Notes: generated by a model not told the origin, from the sequence alone. A DNA stretch of 64,000 bases from Rhizosphaericola mali (GCF_004337365.2 NZ_CP044016.1:3224001-3288000), one strand, 5' to 3'. Counted from the first letter of the stretch, positions 26,125 to 35,551 are shown. Translations and numbers: made by a program.

Positions 26125-26132
26125 TAATTTTG
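26125..26132 (+). promoter_or_regulatory. -7 promoter box of the NagB/PIG-L gene
   Basis: TAATTTTG, a perfect match. The predicted 5-prime untranslated leader is close to 100 nt, the longest of any gene in the window with a recognisable box. Confidence 0.55.
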
Positions 26133-26235
26133 CACATAGATGAAGATAGCTACTGCAAACGATTGAGTATGATTAGCATCTACTTAATTTCTACTTTAGT
26201 TACCTATTTAAAGAAAATATCTAAAATCACTTACC

Positions 26236-28143
26236 ATGAATCTTGTTGATTCTTTTGAGAAAATCCCAGTTGAAATTTTCGCAACACCAAAAGATGGTGC
26301 AAAACATGTAGCGGAAACTATCGCTTCTTTAATTAAGGAAAAGTCAGCTACAGGTCAGAATTGCGTATTGGGTCTAGCAACAGGCTCAACGCCTATTTAC
26401 ATCTACGACGAATTAGTTCGTTTGCACAAAGAGGAAGGTTTAAGTTTTAAAAATGTAATCACATTTAACTTAGACGAATATTTTCCTATTGAAAAAAGTG
26501 CTACGCAGAGTTATTGGTACTTTATGCATCATCATTTATTTGATCATGTTGATATTGCACCAGAAAATATTCACATTCCTGACGGTTCTCTTCCAAAAGA
26601 AAAGGTAAAAGAATTCTGCGCTAATTACGAAAAACAAATCGAAGAAGCTGGTGGCATAGATTTGCAAATTTTAGGAATCGGCGACAATGGTCATATCGGA
26701 TTTAATGAACCAGGAAGCAGCTTCAACTCCAAAACAAGATTACAAGTTTTGGAAAACAAGACTAGAATTGCTAATTCTAGAGAATTTCAAAATAATATTA
26801 CATTAGTCCCTCGCTTATCTATAACTATGGGAATCGGAACTATTATGCGTTCCAAAAAAGTTGTTTTAGTTGCTTGGAGCAACAAAGCGCCTATCATTGT
26901 TAAAGCTGTAGAAGGTCCTGTAACAGAACAAGTTCCTGCAAGTATTTTGCAACAACACCCAAATGCGTCATTCGTCATTGACGAACCAGGAGCATCAGAA
27001 TTAACTCGTTTCAAATCCCCTTGGTTGACAGGAGAGATCGAATGGACGCCTAAAACTGTAAAAAAAGCAGTTATCAATATGGCACTTAAACTTAAAAAAC
27101 CAATTTTGAGTTTATCTGCAAATGATTATAATGAAAATGGTTTGGGTGATTTATTAGCAGAAAAAGGTGATGCGTACCAAATCAATTTGCAAGTATTTTA
27201 CGAATTGAGAGATAGCATTACAGGCTGGCCTGCAGGCAAACCAAATGTTTCTTTGCCAAATCATCCAGAAAGAAGCAATCCTTATCCAAAACGCGTTCTT
27301 TTATTTTCGCCACATCCTGACGATGATGTTATCAGCATGGGTGGTACGTTTGAACGATTACAAGAACAAGGCAATGATGTACACGTTGCTTACCAAACAA
27401 GCGGAAATATCGCAGTTACGGATGAGTTCGTAGGTCGTTATTTAGATTTTGCAGTTGGTTTTGATAAATTGATTGGTAGAAGTTCGGACAAAACTGAAGA
27501 ATTAAAAAATGATGCTAATTCTTTCCTTTCAAATAAAGAAAAAGATGGTAAAGATTCTGAATTTATCCGCCAAACAAAAGGACTAATCAGAAGATGTGAA
27601 GCAAAAGCGGCGGCTATGAATGTCGGACTAAAAGAAGATCATATCCATTTCAATAATTTGCCTTTCTATGAATCTGGTACAATTGAAAAATTACCTATGA
27701 GTCAGGCGGATGTTGATATTACTAAAAAGCTTTTACGTGAAGTAAAACCTCATCAAGTATATGCTGCAGGTGACTGGGCAGATCCACACGGCACCCACAA
27801 AGTTTGTTTCAACGTATTGATGGAAGCATTGCAACAAATCAAAGCAGATGGTGACGAATGGATTAAAGAATGTTGGTTATGGTTATACAAAGGTGCTTGG
27901 CAAGAATGGGATATGTCCGATATCGAAATGGCCATCCCAATGAGTCCAGACCAAGTAATGAGCAAACGTTACAATATTTATTTCCACCAAAGTCAAAAAG
28001 ACATGGTTCCATTTGCAGGAACAGATGCACGTGAATTTTGGCAAAGAGCAGAAGAAAGAAACGCAAATACTGCAAATCTTTATTCTCAATTAGGACTTAC
28101 AAAATATGCAGCAATTGAAGCCTTTGTAAAATGGCCTTTCTAA
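26236..28143 (+). CDS. NagB-type glucosamine-6-phosphate deaminase fused to PIG-L deacetylase domain
   Basis: A 635-residue two-domain enzyme. Residues about 10-270 form the NagB isomerase/deaminase with GLATGSTP (46-53), FNLDEYF (Asp80), and GIGDNGHIGFNEP (147-159, His153 and Glu158 catalytic). Residues about 350-600 form a PIG-L/LmbE zinc deacetylase with HPDDD (360-364) and DPHGTH (516-521). Family knowledge: NagB converts glucosamine-6-phosphate to fructose-6-phosphate and ammonia, while PIG-L removes N-acetyl groups from GlcNAc derivatives. Inference: one protein performs both deacetylation and deamination. It is divergent from a ROK repressor and ends at a UUCG-loop terminator. Confidence 0.9.
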   Translation: MNLVDSFEKIPVEIFATPKDGAKHVAETIASLIKEKSATGQNCVLGLATGSTPIYIYDELVRLHKEEGLSFKNVITFNLDEYFPIEKSATQSYWYFMHHHLFDHVDIAPENIHIPDGSLPKEKVKEFCANYEKQIEEAGGIDLQILGIGDNGHIGFNEPGSSFNSKTRLQVLENKTRIANSREFQNNITLVPRLSITMGIGTIMRSKKVVLVAWSNKAPIIVKAVEGPVTEQVPASILQQHPNASFVIDEPGASELTRFKSPWLTGEIEWTPKTVKKAVINMALKLKKPILSLSANDYNENGLGDLLAEKGDAYQINLQVFYELRDSITGWPAGKPNVSLPNHPERSNPYPKRVLLFSPHPDDDVISMGGTFERLQEQGNDVHVAYQTSGNIAVTDEFVGRYLDFAVGFDKLIGRSSDKTEELKNDANSFLSNKEKDGKDSEFIRQTKGLIRRCEAKAAAMNVGLKEDHIHFNNLPFYESGTIEKLPMSQADVDITKKLLREVKPHQVYAAGDWADPHGTHKVCFNVLMEALQQIKADGDEWIKECWLWLYKGAWQEWDMSDIEMAIPMSPDQVMSKRYNIYFHQSQKDMVPFAGTDAREFWQRAEERNANTANLYSQLGLTKYAAIEAFVKWPF

Positions 28144-28165
28144 ATTAAAGCATACATTATATTTG

Positions 28166-28197
28166 AAAAAAGCATTCCTTCGGGGATGCTTTTTTTA
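28166..28197 (+). terminator. UUCG-tetraloop terminator of the NagB/PIG-L gene
   Basis: AGCATTCC and GGGATGCT (one G-T pair) close a TTCG tetraloop, with flanking A- and T-runs that extend the stem and supply the U-tract. Confidence 0.9.
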
Positions 28198-28252
28198 TAA
28201 AACCTGTATTAAACATAAACTCATACTATTAAAATAGCAAATAAACAATTTG

Positions 28253-28260
28253 TAACTTTG
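28253..28260 (+). promoter_or_regulatory. -7 promoter box of the membrane coiled-coil gene
   Basis: TAACTTTG, a perfect match, ends 18 nt before the ATG at 28278. Together with the terminator just upstream it shows that the gene is an independent transcription unit. Confidence 0.6.
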
Positions 28261-28277
28261 GTATTCAACCTTAAAAA

Positions 28278-29351
28278 ATGGAACTTTTTAATAGTATCAA
28301 ATCAATGCTTGGAAAACAAATTGAGAAAGAAGTCAAAATAACCGAAACTATTACGGATGGAGTATCTGACAAAGTAAGAAATCCTTTCATTTTTACGTTT
28401 ATTATAACTTGGATTATACATAATTGGACAATAGTATATTCATTCTTTTTTATTGATCAAAAATGTACTCTTGAAGAAAAAATTGAATATTTTAAACAAT
28501 ATTGGCGACAAAAAAATTTATTTGGCTTTCATTATGGTTTTATTGGAGACCTTATAATATGTATTGTTGTAGCAACTATTGTTTTGATAATTACCTATTT
28601 ATGCAAACTCGGATCTAAAAAATTATCAATTTTATATAACAATTCAATTATTAGAATTTCAAATACAAGATTAATCACCAAAGAAGAGTATAAGGAACTT
28701 CAGAAAGAGATTGATTCTAAACAAAATGAGATAGACAAACTTCAAGGAGATAGAGTAAAATTTGATTCTAAAATAAATCAAAAAGAAGATATCATTGGTA
28801 ATTTAAATAATGAAAAAAGTAAATTAAATGATGAATTTGATGAATTTAAAAAAGCTAATAATAAAAATATTGAACAAAAAAACAAGGCAAACTTCGACTT
28901 CAATCTAGTTGTGAATATGCTAGAATCAGAAAAGGAGATTCCTCAATTCTTAGAATATATTATGTCAAATTTGGGATTGTCTGATTCCAAAGATTGGGGA
29001 TTTGAAGCATTTTATAATCATTTTGGAAATTACCTGAAGAAAAGCCCAGAATTGTTTTTGAACAACTATGCCAACCTTTTCAACTCTTTAAAAATTCAAG
29101 TAATTTCATATTTAATTTTTAGTCCAAATGGAATATACGTTCAAATTAAAAATATTCCATATGCCCAATCAACGATTTCATTTCTGGAAGAAAATAATTT
29201 AATCACGATAGTAGAAAGAGAATCTTCAAAATATTATGTAATTACAAATAGTAAAGAAATTAATTATAAAAACATTATGGGTTTTTTATTACTCGCATTA
29301 TATAATAGAAGCTTTATAGTAAAAAATCAAAGTCATAGGGAAAAAAGATAA
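28278..29351 (+). CDS. Membrane-anchored coiled-coil protein of unknown function
   Basis: A 357-residue protein that I do not recognise. Seen: a short amphipathic N-terminus (1-34), a first membrane helix at about 36-58 beginning RNPFIFTFIITWIIHNW, a second at about 88-110, a long coiled coil at about 134-205 rich in Glu, Lys, Asn and Asp, and a C-terminal globular part (206-357) that could include a winged helix (YAQSTISFLEENNLITIV). There is no signal peptide, so the coil and C-terminus are probably cytoplasmic. The NPF..F..TWIIHNW opening resembles that of orphan membrane proteins scattered across bacteria. The gene is even more AT-rich than its neighbours and stands alone, suggesting lateral gain. 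A defence or stress role is only a guess. Confidence 0.6.
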   Translation: MELFNSIKSMLGKQIEKEVKITETITDGVSDKVRNPFIFTFIITWIIHNWTIVYSFFFIDQKCTLEEKIEYFKQYWRQKNLFGFHYGFIGDLIICIVVATIVLIITYLCKLGSKKLSILYNNSIIRISNTRLITKEEYKELQKEIDSKQNEIDKLQGDRVKFDSKINQKEDIIGNLNNEKSKLNDEFDEFKKANNKNIEQKNKANFDFNLVVNMLESEKEIPQFLEYIMSNLGLSDSKDWGFEAFYNHFGNYLKKSPELFLNNYANLFNSLKIQVISYLIFSPNGIYVQIKNIPYAQSTISFLEENNLITIVERESSKYYVITNSKEINYKNIMGFLLLALYNRSFIVKNQSHREKR

Positions 29352-29453
29352 ATTTAACCATTTCAAATAAGATAATATTTCGATTCCATTTTAGAGAATT
29401 ATATCTGTTTCAATAGAAAACAGAACTATTTCCGCAGATTACGTACAATTTCC

Positions 29454-29461
29454 TAATTTTG
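29454..29461 (+). promoter_or_regulatory. -7 promoter box of the CorC/HlyC gene
   Basis: TAATTTTG, a perfect match, ends 17 nt before the ATG at 29478. Confidence 0.6.
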
Positions 29462-29477
29462 CAAGTCTATATTTACA

Positions 29478-30773
29478 ATGGAAATTATAATCATACTGAT
29501 TTTAATTTTGTTCAATGCTTTTTTCTCCATGGCGGAGATCGCATTAATTTCTTCAAGAAAGGCAAGATTAGAAGCAGACGCACACAAGGGTGACGCTAAA
29601 GCCAAAAAAGCGCTCAAACTCATCAACAAACCTAACGTTTTCTTATCAACGGTTCAGATTGGTATTACTTTAGTCGGCATATTAACGGGTATATTTTCTG
29701 GTGATTCTATCAAAATGGAACTATCCAGCAAACTTTCTCAAATAGAATTTTTAAGACCTTATAGTCAAGTAATTTCTACAGTTACTTTGGTCATCATCAT
29801 TACTTATTTGTCGTTAGTAATTGGTGAATTGGTTCCAAAAAGGATCGGCCTAGCCAATCCAGAAAAAACAGCCAAATGGGTTACTGGACCGATGCGTGGC
29901 TTAATATTTATAACCTATCCATTTATTTGGTTATTGAATAAATCCACCGATTTGATAATACGATTATTGCATATTGAAAAGAATCAAAATCAAATCAGCG
30001 AAGAAGAAATCAAAGCTATCATCAACGAGGGAACCGAACAAGGAACTATCGAGCAAGCTGAAAAACAAATCATTACACGTGTATTCTCTTTGGGAGATCG
30101 TAATATCACTTCGATGATGACCCATCGCAATGATGTCGTCTGGTTAGACCAAGAATTAACGGTAAGTGAAGTCAAAAATGAATACGAACTACATACAGTC
30201 TATCCTGTATGTGAAAAACATTTGGATCAAATAAAAGGCGTTGTATTTATTAAAGATCTTTTCGCGGCTCCCGATAGCAAAAAAATAAAGGAAATTTTGC
30301 AACCTGTCATGTATGTACCGGAAAATATTTCGGCATATCATTTATTGGAAAAATTCAAAAAAAGTAAAATTCATTATGCCATTATCGTAGACGAATATGG
30401 CACACTACAAGGAATTATTACATTACATGATATTTTAGAAGCTATTGTCGGTGACATGGCAGATCAGGATGAAACAGAATTGGATATTGTCAAAAGAGCT
30501 GACGGCTCATACATCGTCGATGGACAGATATCATTCTTCGATTTCCTTTCGTATTTCCATAGGGAATCTTGGATCGAAGAGGATGATAGTGATGAATTTG
30601 ATACGCTTGCAGGTTTTTTATTACATCATCTAGAACATATACCTATAGAAGGCGAAAAATATGTTTGGCGTTGTTTTGACATTGAAGTTATCGATATGGA
30701 CAATCATAGAATCGATAAACTTTTGGTCACTTATACACCTCCTGCGAAAAATGAAGATGATGAGGATGAATAA
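29478..30773 (+). CDS. CNNM/CorC/HlyC-family membrane protein with CBS domains
   Basis: A 431-residue inner-membrane protein of COG1253. The CNNM domain (about 1-185, three to four helices) has the signatures NAFFSMAEIALISSRKARLE and TYLSLVIGELVPKRIGL. A CBS pair follows (about 200-325, with MMTHRNDVVWLD and YAIIVDEYGTLQGIITLHDILE), and an acidic CorC_HlyC transporter-associated domain closes the protein (DEFDTLAGFLLHHLEHIPIE). Homologues are tied to magnesium or cobalt efflux; older annotations call them haemolysins. The direction of transport here is inferred from family data. The extreme C-terminus is Asp/Glu-rich. Confidence 0.94.
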   Translation: MEIIIILILILFNAFFSMAEIALISSRKARLEADAHKGDAKAKKALKLINKPNVFLSTVQIGITLVGILTGIFSGDSIKMELSSKLSQIEFLRPYSQVISTVTLVIIITYLSLVIGELVPKRIGLANPEKTAKWVTGPMRGLIFITYPFIWLLNKSTDLIIRLLHIEKNQNQISEEEIKAIINEGTEQGTIEQAEKQIITRVFSLGDRNITSMMTHRNDVVWLDQELTVSEVKNEYELHTVYPVCEKHLDQIKGVVFIKDLFAAPDSKKIKEILQPVMYVPENISAYHLLEKFKKSKIHYAIIVDEYGTLQGIITLHDILEAIVGDMADQDETELDIVKRADGSYIVDGQISFFDFLSYFHRESWIEEDDSDEFDTLAGFLLHHLEHIPIEGEKYVWRCFDIEVIDMDNHRIDKLLVTYTPPAKNEDDEDE

Positions 30774-30830
30774 TATTTCTACATTTATTTGAATTTCATC
30801 TTACATTTATTGCAAATATTACAACCTATT

Positions 30831-31673
30831 ATGAAGACGAAATCTTTTTCATTAGCATTATTAACTACCCTCATTAGTGTTTCCTCATTTGCACAAAAAA
30901 AGTATGACATCAAGTTTAACTTAAAGCCAAAAGAGCAATATGATATATCTACGACCATGAAGAGTACAATCAATCAGATGGGAATGGATATCCATATGGA
31001 TATGGTGGGTAAAACGGTTTACGACATCGAAAAATCTGGGGAAAATACAGCCGTAAATATGCATTACAAACACTTAGATGTTAATGTAGACGCCATGGGT
31101 AAAGATATTAAATTGAGCAGCGATAGTTCTAATAAAGAAAGCGAAACTTTAAAAAAAATAACACAATTACAGTTTCAAGCGATTTTGGATAAAAAAGGAA
31201 ATATTGTAAAAATTATTGGTGCTGATTCATTAAAAGCAATGATGGGAAGTGCTGGTCAATATTTCAACTCAGAATCTATCAAAAAATTATTCGAACAATC
31301 CTTTCAAATATATCCAGATGGACCGGTTGCAGTAGGGGATACTTGGAAAAAAACATTAAATGTTAAAAATGGGATCGACCTTACTGCAAATACCATTTAT
31401 ACATTGGAAAAAGTGGAAGGAACAACAGCATTTGTAAAAATTACAGGAACAATTGGATCTAATGGCCTTCAAAAATTCGAAACAAATGGCATGACATTAG
31501 AAATGTCTTTGGATGGCACTCAATCTGGAGAATTGCAAATTAATACTAAAACTGGCATGTTTGATTCTTCCAATATCATACAAGATTTGAGTGGAAAAAT
31601 AAATGCAATGGGACAAGAAATCCCAATGAAAATAAATACTAATGCAACGCTTAGTTCAACTAAAGTGAAATAG
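30831..31673 (+). CDS. Secreted DUF6263-like protein
   Basis: About 280 residues with a signal peptide (MKTKSFSLALLTTLISVSSFAQ). The open frame extends upstream to 30789, but the ATG at 30831 starts the signal peptide. The mature region begins with an extended strand (YDIKFNLKPKEQYDIS) and carries repeated amphipathic strands with a Met-rich stretch (INQMGMDIHMDMVGK), ending near GQEIPMKINTNATLSSTK. The pattern resembles DUF6263, a Bacteroidota periplasmic family of unknown role; this match is moderate. It follows the CorC/HlyC gene by 57 nt and may share its transcript, and it ends at a strong bidirectional terminator. Confidence 0.7.
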   Translation: MKTKSFSLALLTTLISVSSFAQKKYDIKFNLKPKEQYDISTTMKSTINQMGMDIHMDMVGKTVYDIEKSGENTAVNMHYKHLDVNVDAMGKDIKLSSDSSNKESETLKKITQLQFQAILDKKGNIVKIIGADSLKAMMGSAGQYFNSESIKKLFEQSFQIYPDGPVAVGDTWKKTLNVKNGIDLTANTIYTLEKVEGTTAFVKITGTIGSNGLQKFETNGMTLEMSLDGTQSGELQINTKTGMFDSSNIIQDLSGKINAMGQEIPMKINTNATLSSTKVK

Positions 31674-31690
31674 TTAAAGAGATAATTGTA

Positions 31691-31734
31691 TAAAAAGAAA
31701 GGACGCAATTTTCATTGCGTCCTTTCTTTTTATA
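31691..31734. terminator. Strong bidirectional terminator
   Basis: A perfect stem of about 17 bp (AAAAGAAAGGACGCAAT / ATTGCGTCCTTTCTTTT) around a TTTC loop, with A- and T-runs on either side. It lies 2 nt from the convergent topA stop and serves both genes. Confidence 0.95.
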
Positions 31735-31736
31735 TG

Positions 31737-34085
31737 TTAAGCCTTCTTTTTCTTTGTAGTAGCAGCTTTACGCTTTTTAGGAGGATTGGCTTTTTGCTCT
31801 TCAATAATGGCTTTTGCCTCTTCAACTGTGAGATCCGTAACCTTATCTTGTTGCTCTTTATTCAATTTGTAATTACGCAAACCCACTTTTAAATAAGGAC
31901 CATAAGGACCTTTCAAAACTTGAATTTTTTCTTTTTCAAATATCTTGATCGTACGTTCTTCTTTTGCTTTACGTTTTTCTTCTATCAAAGGTCCGACTTC
32001 GTCCAATTCAACAGAATACGGATCCATCTCTTTCGTTAAAGAATAGAATTTTTTGTCATGCATTGCATACGGACCAAATCTTCCAATATTGACCATTACA
32101 TCTTCACCCTCAAATTTGCCGAGATTTCTTGGCAATTTGAATAATTCCAATGCTTCATCCAAAGTAATCGTTTCGATACTTTGATCTTTACGAAGGGCAG
32201 CAAATTGTGGTTTTTCTTCATCCTCTTGGCTTCCGATCTGAACCATCGGACCGAAACGTCCCATTCGCGCGATGATTTTTTTACCTTCAGAAGTTGTTCC
32301 CAATTCACGTTCTCCTTTTACACGCTCAGCAGTCTCCATGGTAGATTCTACATTTTCATGAAAAGGTTGGTAAAAGCCATCAATCATATTATTCCACTTC
32401 AATTTACCACCTGCAATCTCATCAAATTCATTCTCTACCCTAGCGGTGAAATGATAATCCATCACGTTTTTAAAATGATCACTTAGGAAATCCGTAACCA
32501 CCAAACCTAAATCCGTAGGAAATAGTTTACCTCTTTCCGTTCCGAAAGTTTCTACTAAATTCACTTTAGCGATTTCATCATTCGCATTTAATGTCAATTT
32601 TTGCGCAGCTCTTTCTACTCCATCCTTATCTCTTTTTTCTACATAATTTCTTTTGGTAATTGTCGTAATCGTTGGCGCATACGTAGATGGGCGACCAATT
32701 CCTAATTCTTCTAATTTTTTTACCAAAGACGCTTCAGTGTAGCGTGGTGCAGGACGAGAAAATTTTTCGGAAGCCACTATTTCTTTCAAATCGACAGCCT
32801 GACCGACAGCTAAAGGAGGCAAAACACCTTCTTTCTCTTCGTCATCGTCGTCATCGCGACCTTCTAAATACACTTTCAAAAAGCCATCAAATTTCAATAC
32901 TTCACCTGAAGCGTTTAATTGCTCTTTATTAGAAGAAATTTCAATTTTTGCATTCGTTTTTTCAAACTCTGCGTCGCTCATTTGCGAAGCAATCGTTCTT
33001 TTCCAAATCAAATTATACAATGCTCGTGTGTCCGCATCTGTAATCGTGTGATCGTGAATATAAGTTGGTCGAATCGCTTCGTGCGCTTCTTGCGCATTTT
33101 CATTTTTATTCTTATAATGACGAGGTTTATGGTAATTCGCTCCGTATGCTTGGTTGATTTCTTTTTCGATATCCGCCATCGCCAATTCACTCAGATTGAC
33201 AGCATCCGTTCTCATATAAGTAATCAAACCATTTTCATATAATTGTTGTGCCAATCGCATCGTACGACTCACACTATATCCCAATTTACGAGAAGCTTCT
33301 TGTTGCAAAGTGGACGTCGTAAATGGCGCCGCCGGCGTCCTTTTCGTTGGTTTTACTTGCACATCCACTACTTTGTACGTAGATTTTTTGCAACTATCTA
33401 AAAACGTTTCCGCGTCTTGTACACTTTTCAATTTAGCAGGACCATCTGCTTTGAAAACGACATCTTTCTTATTAATATCTTTCGCGACGAAATGTCCTTC
33501 AACTTTGAACGAGCTTTCGGCTTTGAATGCATTGATTTCTCTTTCACGTTCTGCAATTAATTTAACTGCAACACTTTGTACACGACCAGCACTTAAGCTA
33601 CGTTGCATACCGACTTTGCGCCAAAGAACAGGACTCAATTCAAATCCCACTAAACGATCTAGTATTCTTCTTGCTTGCTGCGCATCCACCAAATTCATAT
33701 CGATGGTACGCGGATTTTTCACCGCATTTTCAATTGCCGGCTTGGTAATTTCATGGAAAACAATACGTTTCGTTGTTTTAGGATCTAAACCTAATACTTC
33801 TGCCAAATGCCAACTAATCGCTTCTCCTTCACGGTCCTCATCCGATGCAAGCCAAACTTCTTGGACTTTTTTAGCTTGTTGTTTTAATTCGGTGACGACT
33901 TTCTTTTTATCCTCAGGAACAATGTATTTGGGTAAATAATTATGCGCGACATCTATGCCCATGTTATCCTTATCCAAATCTCTAACATGCCCATAGCTAC
34001 TTTTAACTTCGAAATCGCTACCTAAATATTTTTCAATTGTTTTCGCCTTTGCAGGGGACTCGACAATCAACAAGTTTTTTGCCAT
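31737..34085 (-). CDS. topA: DNA topoisomerase I (type IA)
   Basis: A 782-residue topoisomerase that relaxes negative supercoils. The Toprim domain opens with LLIVESPAKAKTIEKYLG and has the acidic DEDREGEAISWH cluster; the catalytic tyrosine is Tyr290 in ITYMRTDA (the family usually has YMRTDS). The gate and cap domains follow with RPSTYAPTI, then glycine-rich C-terminal topoisomerase repeats (GRFGPMVQIG, GRFGPYAMHD, GPYGPYLKVG) and a Lys-rich tail, with no cysteine zinc fingers. This matches the usual Bacteroidota form. It is the last gene of the minus-strand cluster radC, lipoprotein, topA, although gaps of 52 and 121 nt make full cotranscription uncertain. Confidence 0.97.
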   Translation of the reverse strand: MAKNLLIVESPAKAKTIEKYLGSDFEVKSSYGHVRDLDKDNMGIDVAHNYLPKYIVPEDKKKVVTELKQQAKKVQEVWLASDEDREGEAISWHLAEVLGLDPKTTKRIVFHEITKPAIENAVKNPRTIDMNLVDAQQARRILDRLVGFELSPVLWRKVGMQRSLSAGRVQSVAVKLIAEREREINAFKAESSFKVEGHFVAKDINKKDVVFKADGPAKLKSVQDAETFLDSCKKSTYKVVDVQVKPTKRTPAAPFTTSTLQQEASRKLGYSVSRTMRLAQQLYENGLITYMRTDAVNLSELAMADIEKEINQAYGANYHKPRHYKNKNENAQEAHEAIRPTYIHDHTITDADTRALYNLIWKRTIASQMSDAEFEKTNAKIEISSNKEQLNASGEVLKFDGFLKVYLEGRDDDDDEEKEGVLPPLAVGQAVDLKEIVASEKFSRPAPRYTEASLVKKLEELGIGRPSTYAPTITTITKRNYVEKRDKDGVERAAQKLTLNANDEIAKVNLVETFGTERGKLFPTDLGLVVTDFLSDHFKNVMDYHFTARVENEFDEIAGGKLKWNNMIDGFYQPFHENVESTMETAERVKGERELGTTSEGKKIIARMGRFGPMVQIGSQEDEEKPQFAALRKDQSIETITLDEALELFKLPRNLGKFEGEDVMVNIGRFGPYAMHDKKFYSLTKEMDPYSVELDEVGPLIEEKRKAKEERTIKIFEKEKIQVLKGPYGPYLKVGLRNYKLNKEQQDKVTDLTVEEAKAIIEEQKANPPKKRKAATTKKKKA

Positions 34086-34206
34086 AATCTATACATTTGT
34101 CTCTCAAGGAAGAACGTCATTTTGATTTTTTTGCCATAATTGGCTCAAATGCAGTTCTTTCATGCAATAATACACACAATGCTTTTAAAATTGTATAATA
34201 AAATTT

Positions 34207-34734
34207 TTATTTCTTGGTATTACTCAAATCTAATTGGTGGTGATCCGCATACATTTTTCCATATCCCCAAAGTAAATCCAACTGATTTTGTACTGTTTTT
34301 TCATCCTTATCCAAAAGCTCGATTGCCTTTATAAATAGTAAAGAATCATTCATTTGATGCTCATCTTTCCATTTAGCCAATTGCATATATTTAGTTTCCT
34401 GATCTTGGATCACGAGATTATATACACCGACAGAAGTTTCCATCATATTTTTTGCATCGGTTGTTTCTTTTAATGCCTTTATTTTATCCAAAGAAGCTTT
34501 GTTTACAGCAATTTTCTCTGCGATTACTTTTTGATAAGTAGCGCTATCCAGATTTTTTGTTTTTTCATTAAAAACCATCGGAGGCAAAGCCAATATACTG
34601 CGAATTTCTCCGGCACCGAAATGCTCGATATAACTTGTGCTCAAAACGCATCTACTAAAATATTCCAATGGCGCGGGACTGTTACAAGAAATCAAAAATG
34701 ATAATATCAATAACCAAAGAATGTTCTTTTTCAT
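34207..34734 (-). CDS. Lipoprotein of unknown function
   Basis: A 175-residue lipoprotein: MKKNILWLLILSFLISC ends in a lipobox Cys17. The mature part is mostly helical and charged, with helices around ATYQKVIAEKIAVNKASLDK and LDKDEKTVQNQLDLLWGYGK, and no metal or catalytic motif. I do not recognise the family. It lies 52 nt after radC and 121 nt before topA on the same strand, so it may be cotranscribed with radC. Codon and base use are like its neighbours. Confidence 0.65.
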   Translation of the reverse strand: MKKNILWLLILSFLISCNSPAPLEYFSRCVLSTSYIEHFGAGEIRSILALPPMVFNEKTKNLDSATYQKVIAEKIAVNKASLDKIKALKETTDAKNMMETSVGVYNLVIQDQETKYMQLAKWKDEHQMNDSLLFIKAIELLDKDEKTVQNQLDLLWGYGKMYADHHQLDLSNTKK

Positions 34735-34786
34735 TTGGCAAATCTAAAATCAATTTTTATTTACTTACAAAAACTAATTGGAAAAA

Positions 34787-35476
34787 TTACAAGCGGCCTT
34801 CATCTCCGTAACTATAATAACCCATATCACTTACTATTATATGATCTAACATTTCGATATCTAACAGTCTAGCCGCTTCTTGTATTTTTTGAGTTACGCT
34901 ATCGTCCGCTTTGCTAGGTTGCAGATTACCGCTCGGGTGATTGTGACTGATAATCAATTTGGTAGCATTTTGTTGTAAGGCTTTTTTCATAATTACTTTG
35001 GTATCGACAATCGTAGCAGAATGTCCTCCGTGGCTGACAATTTCGTAATGAATAATCTTGTTTCCCGTATTGAGAAATACGACTACAAAAACCTCTTCTG
35101 CATAATGTTGAAATTGCGCTTGCAAAAATGCAGCGGCGTCTTCGCTTGTGCGAATGGTTTCTTTTTTCTTGGAAATCACTTCTCTTCGAATTCCCAATTC
35201 TAATGCAGCCGCTATGGCGACAGACTTTGCTTCGCCAATTCCTTTGATTTTTAAACCTTGAATATCTTTTACGGTCAAACCAGCTAATTTTTGTAATTGA
35301 TTATCACAAGACGCTAAGAGTTTTTGAGCGACTTGTACGGCACTTGCCTCTTTCGTTCCATTATTGATGATTATTGCAATTAGCTCGGCATCACTTAGAC
35401 TCGATTTACCTTTAAGAAGTAATTTTTCTCGAGGACGATCATCTTCTGCCCAATTTTTAATGGAAGTTACAGACAT
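34787..35476 (-). CDS. radC: RadC-family JAB-domain protein
   Basis: About 229 residues. A helix-hairpin-helix region (about 60-80, LTVKDIQGLKIKGIGEAKSVAI) precedes an MPN/JAB domain with the metal motif HNHPSGNLQPSKADD and the conserved EVFVVVFLNTGNKII strand. It was long linked to DNA repair, but that role is disputed; the JAMM residues imply a metal-dependent hydrolase. The ATG at 35476 (MSVTSIKNWAEDDRPREKLL) matches the family N-terminus better than the ATG seven codons upstream. It starts the minus-strand group with the lipoprotein and topA. Confidence 0.93.
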   Translation of the reverse strand: MSVTSIKNWAEDDRPREKLLLKGKSSLSDAELIAIIINNGTKEASAVQVAQKLLASCDNQLQKLAGLTVKDIQGLKIKGIGEAKSVAIAAALELGIRREVISKKKETIRTSEDAAAFLQAQFQHYAEEVFVVVFLNTGNKIIHYEIVSHGGHSATIVDTKVIMKKALQQNATKLIISHNHPSGNLQPSKADDSVTQKIQEAARLLDIEMLDHIIVSDMGYYSYGDEGRL

Positions 35477-35551
35477 AAACAGTGTTTTAGTTAGCATTTG
35501 GATTGGTTATAAAAATAGGCATTTAATTTTAATACGAAAAACATACCTCTA

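Noticed and set aside
26236-28143. The PIG-L domain as the bacillithiol deacetylase BshB partner of bshC
   Set aside because: The fusion to NagB and the ROK neighbour point to amino-sugar catabolism; nothing near bshC supports a link, although PIG-L enzymes do include BshB.
33310-33939. 209-codon plus-strand frame inside topA
   Set aside because: Antisense to a clear topoisomerase; the translation is Ser/Thr/Cys-rich and domain-free, typical of a shadow frame.
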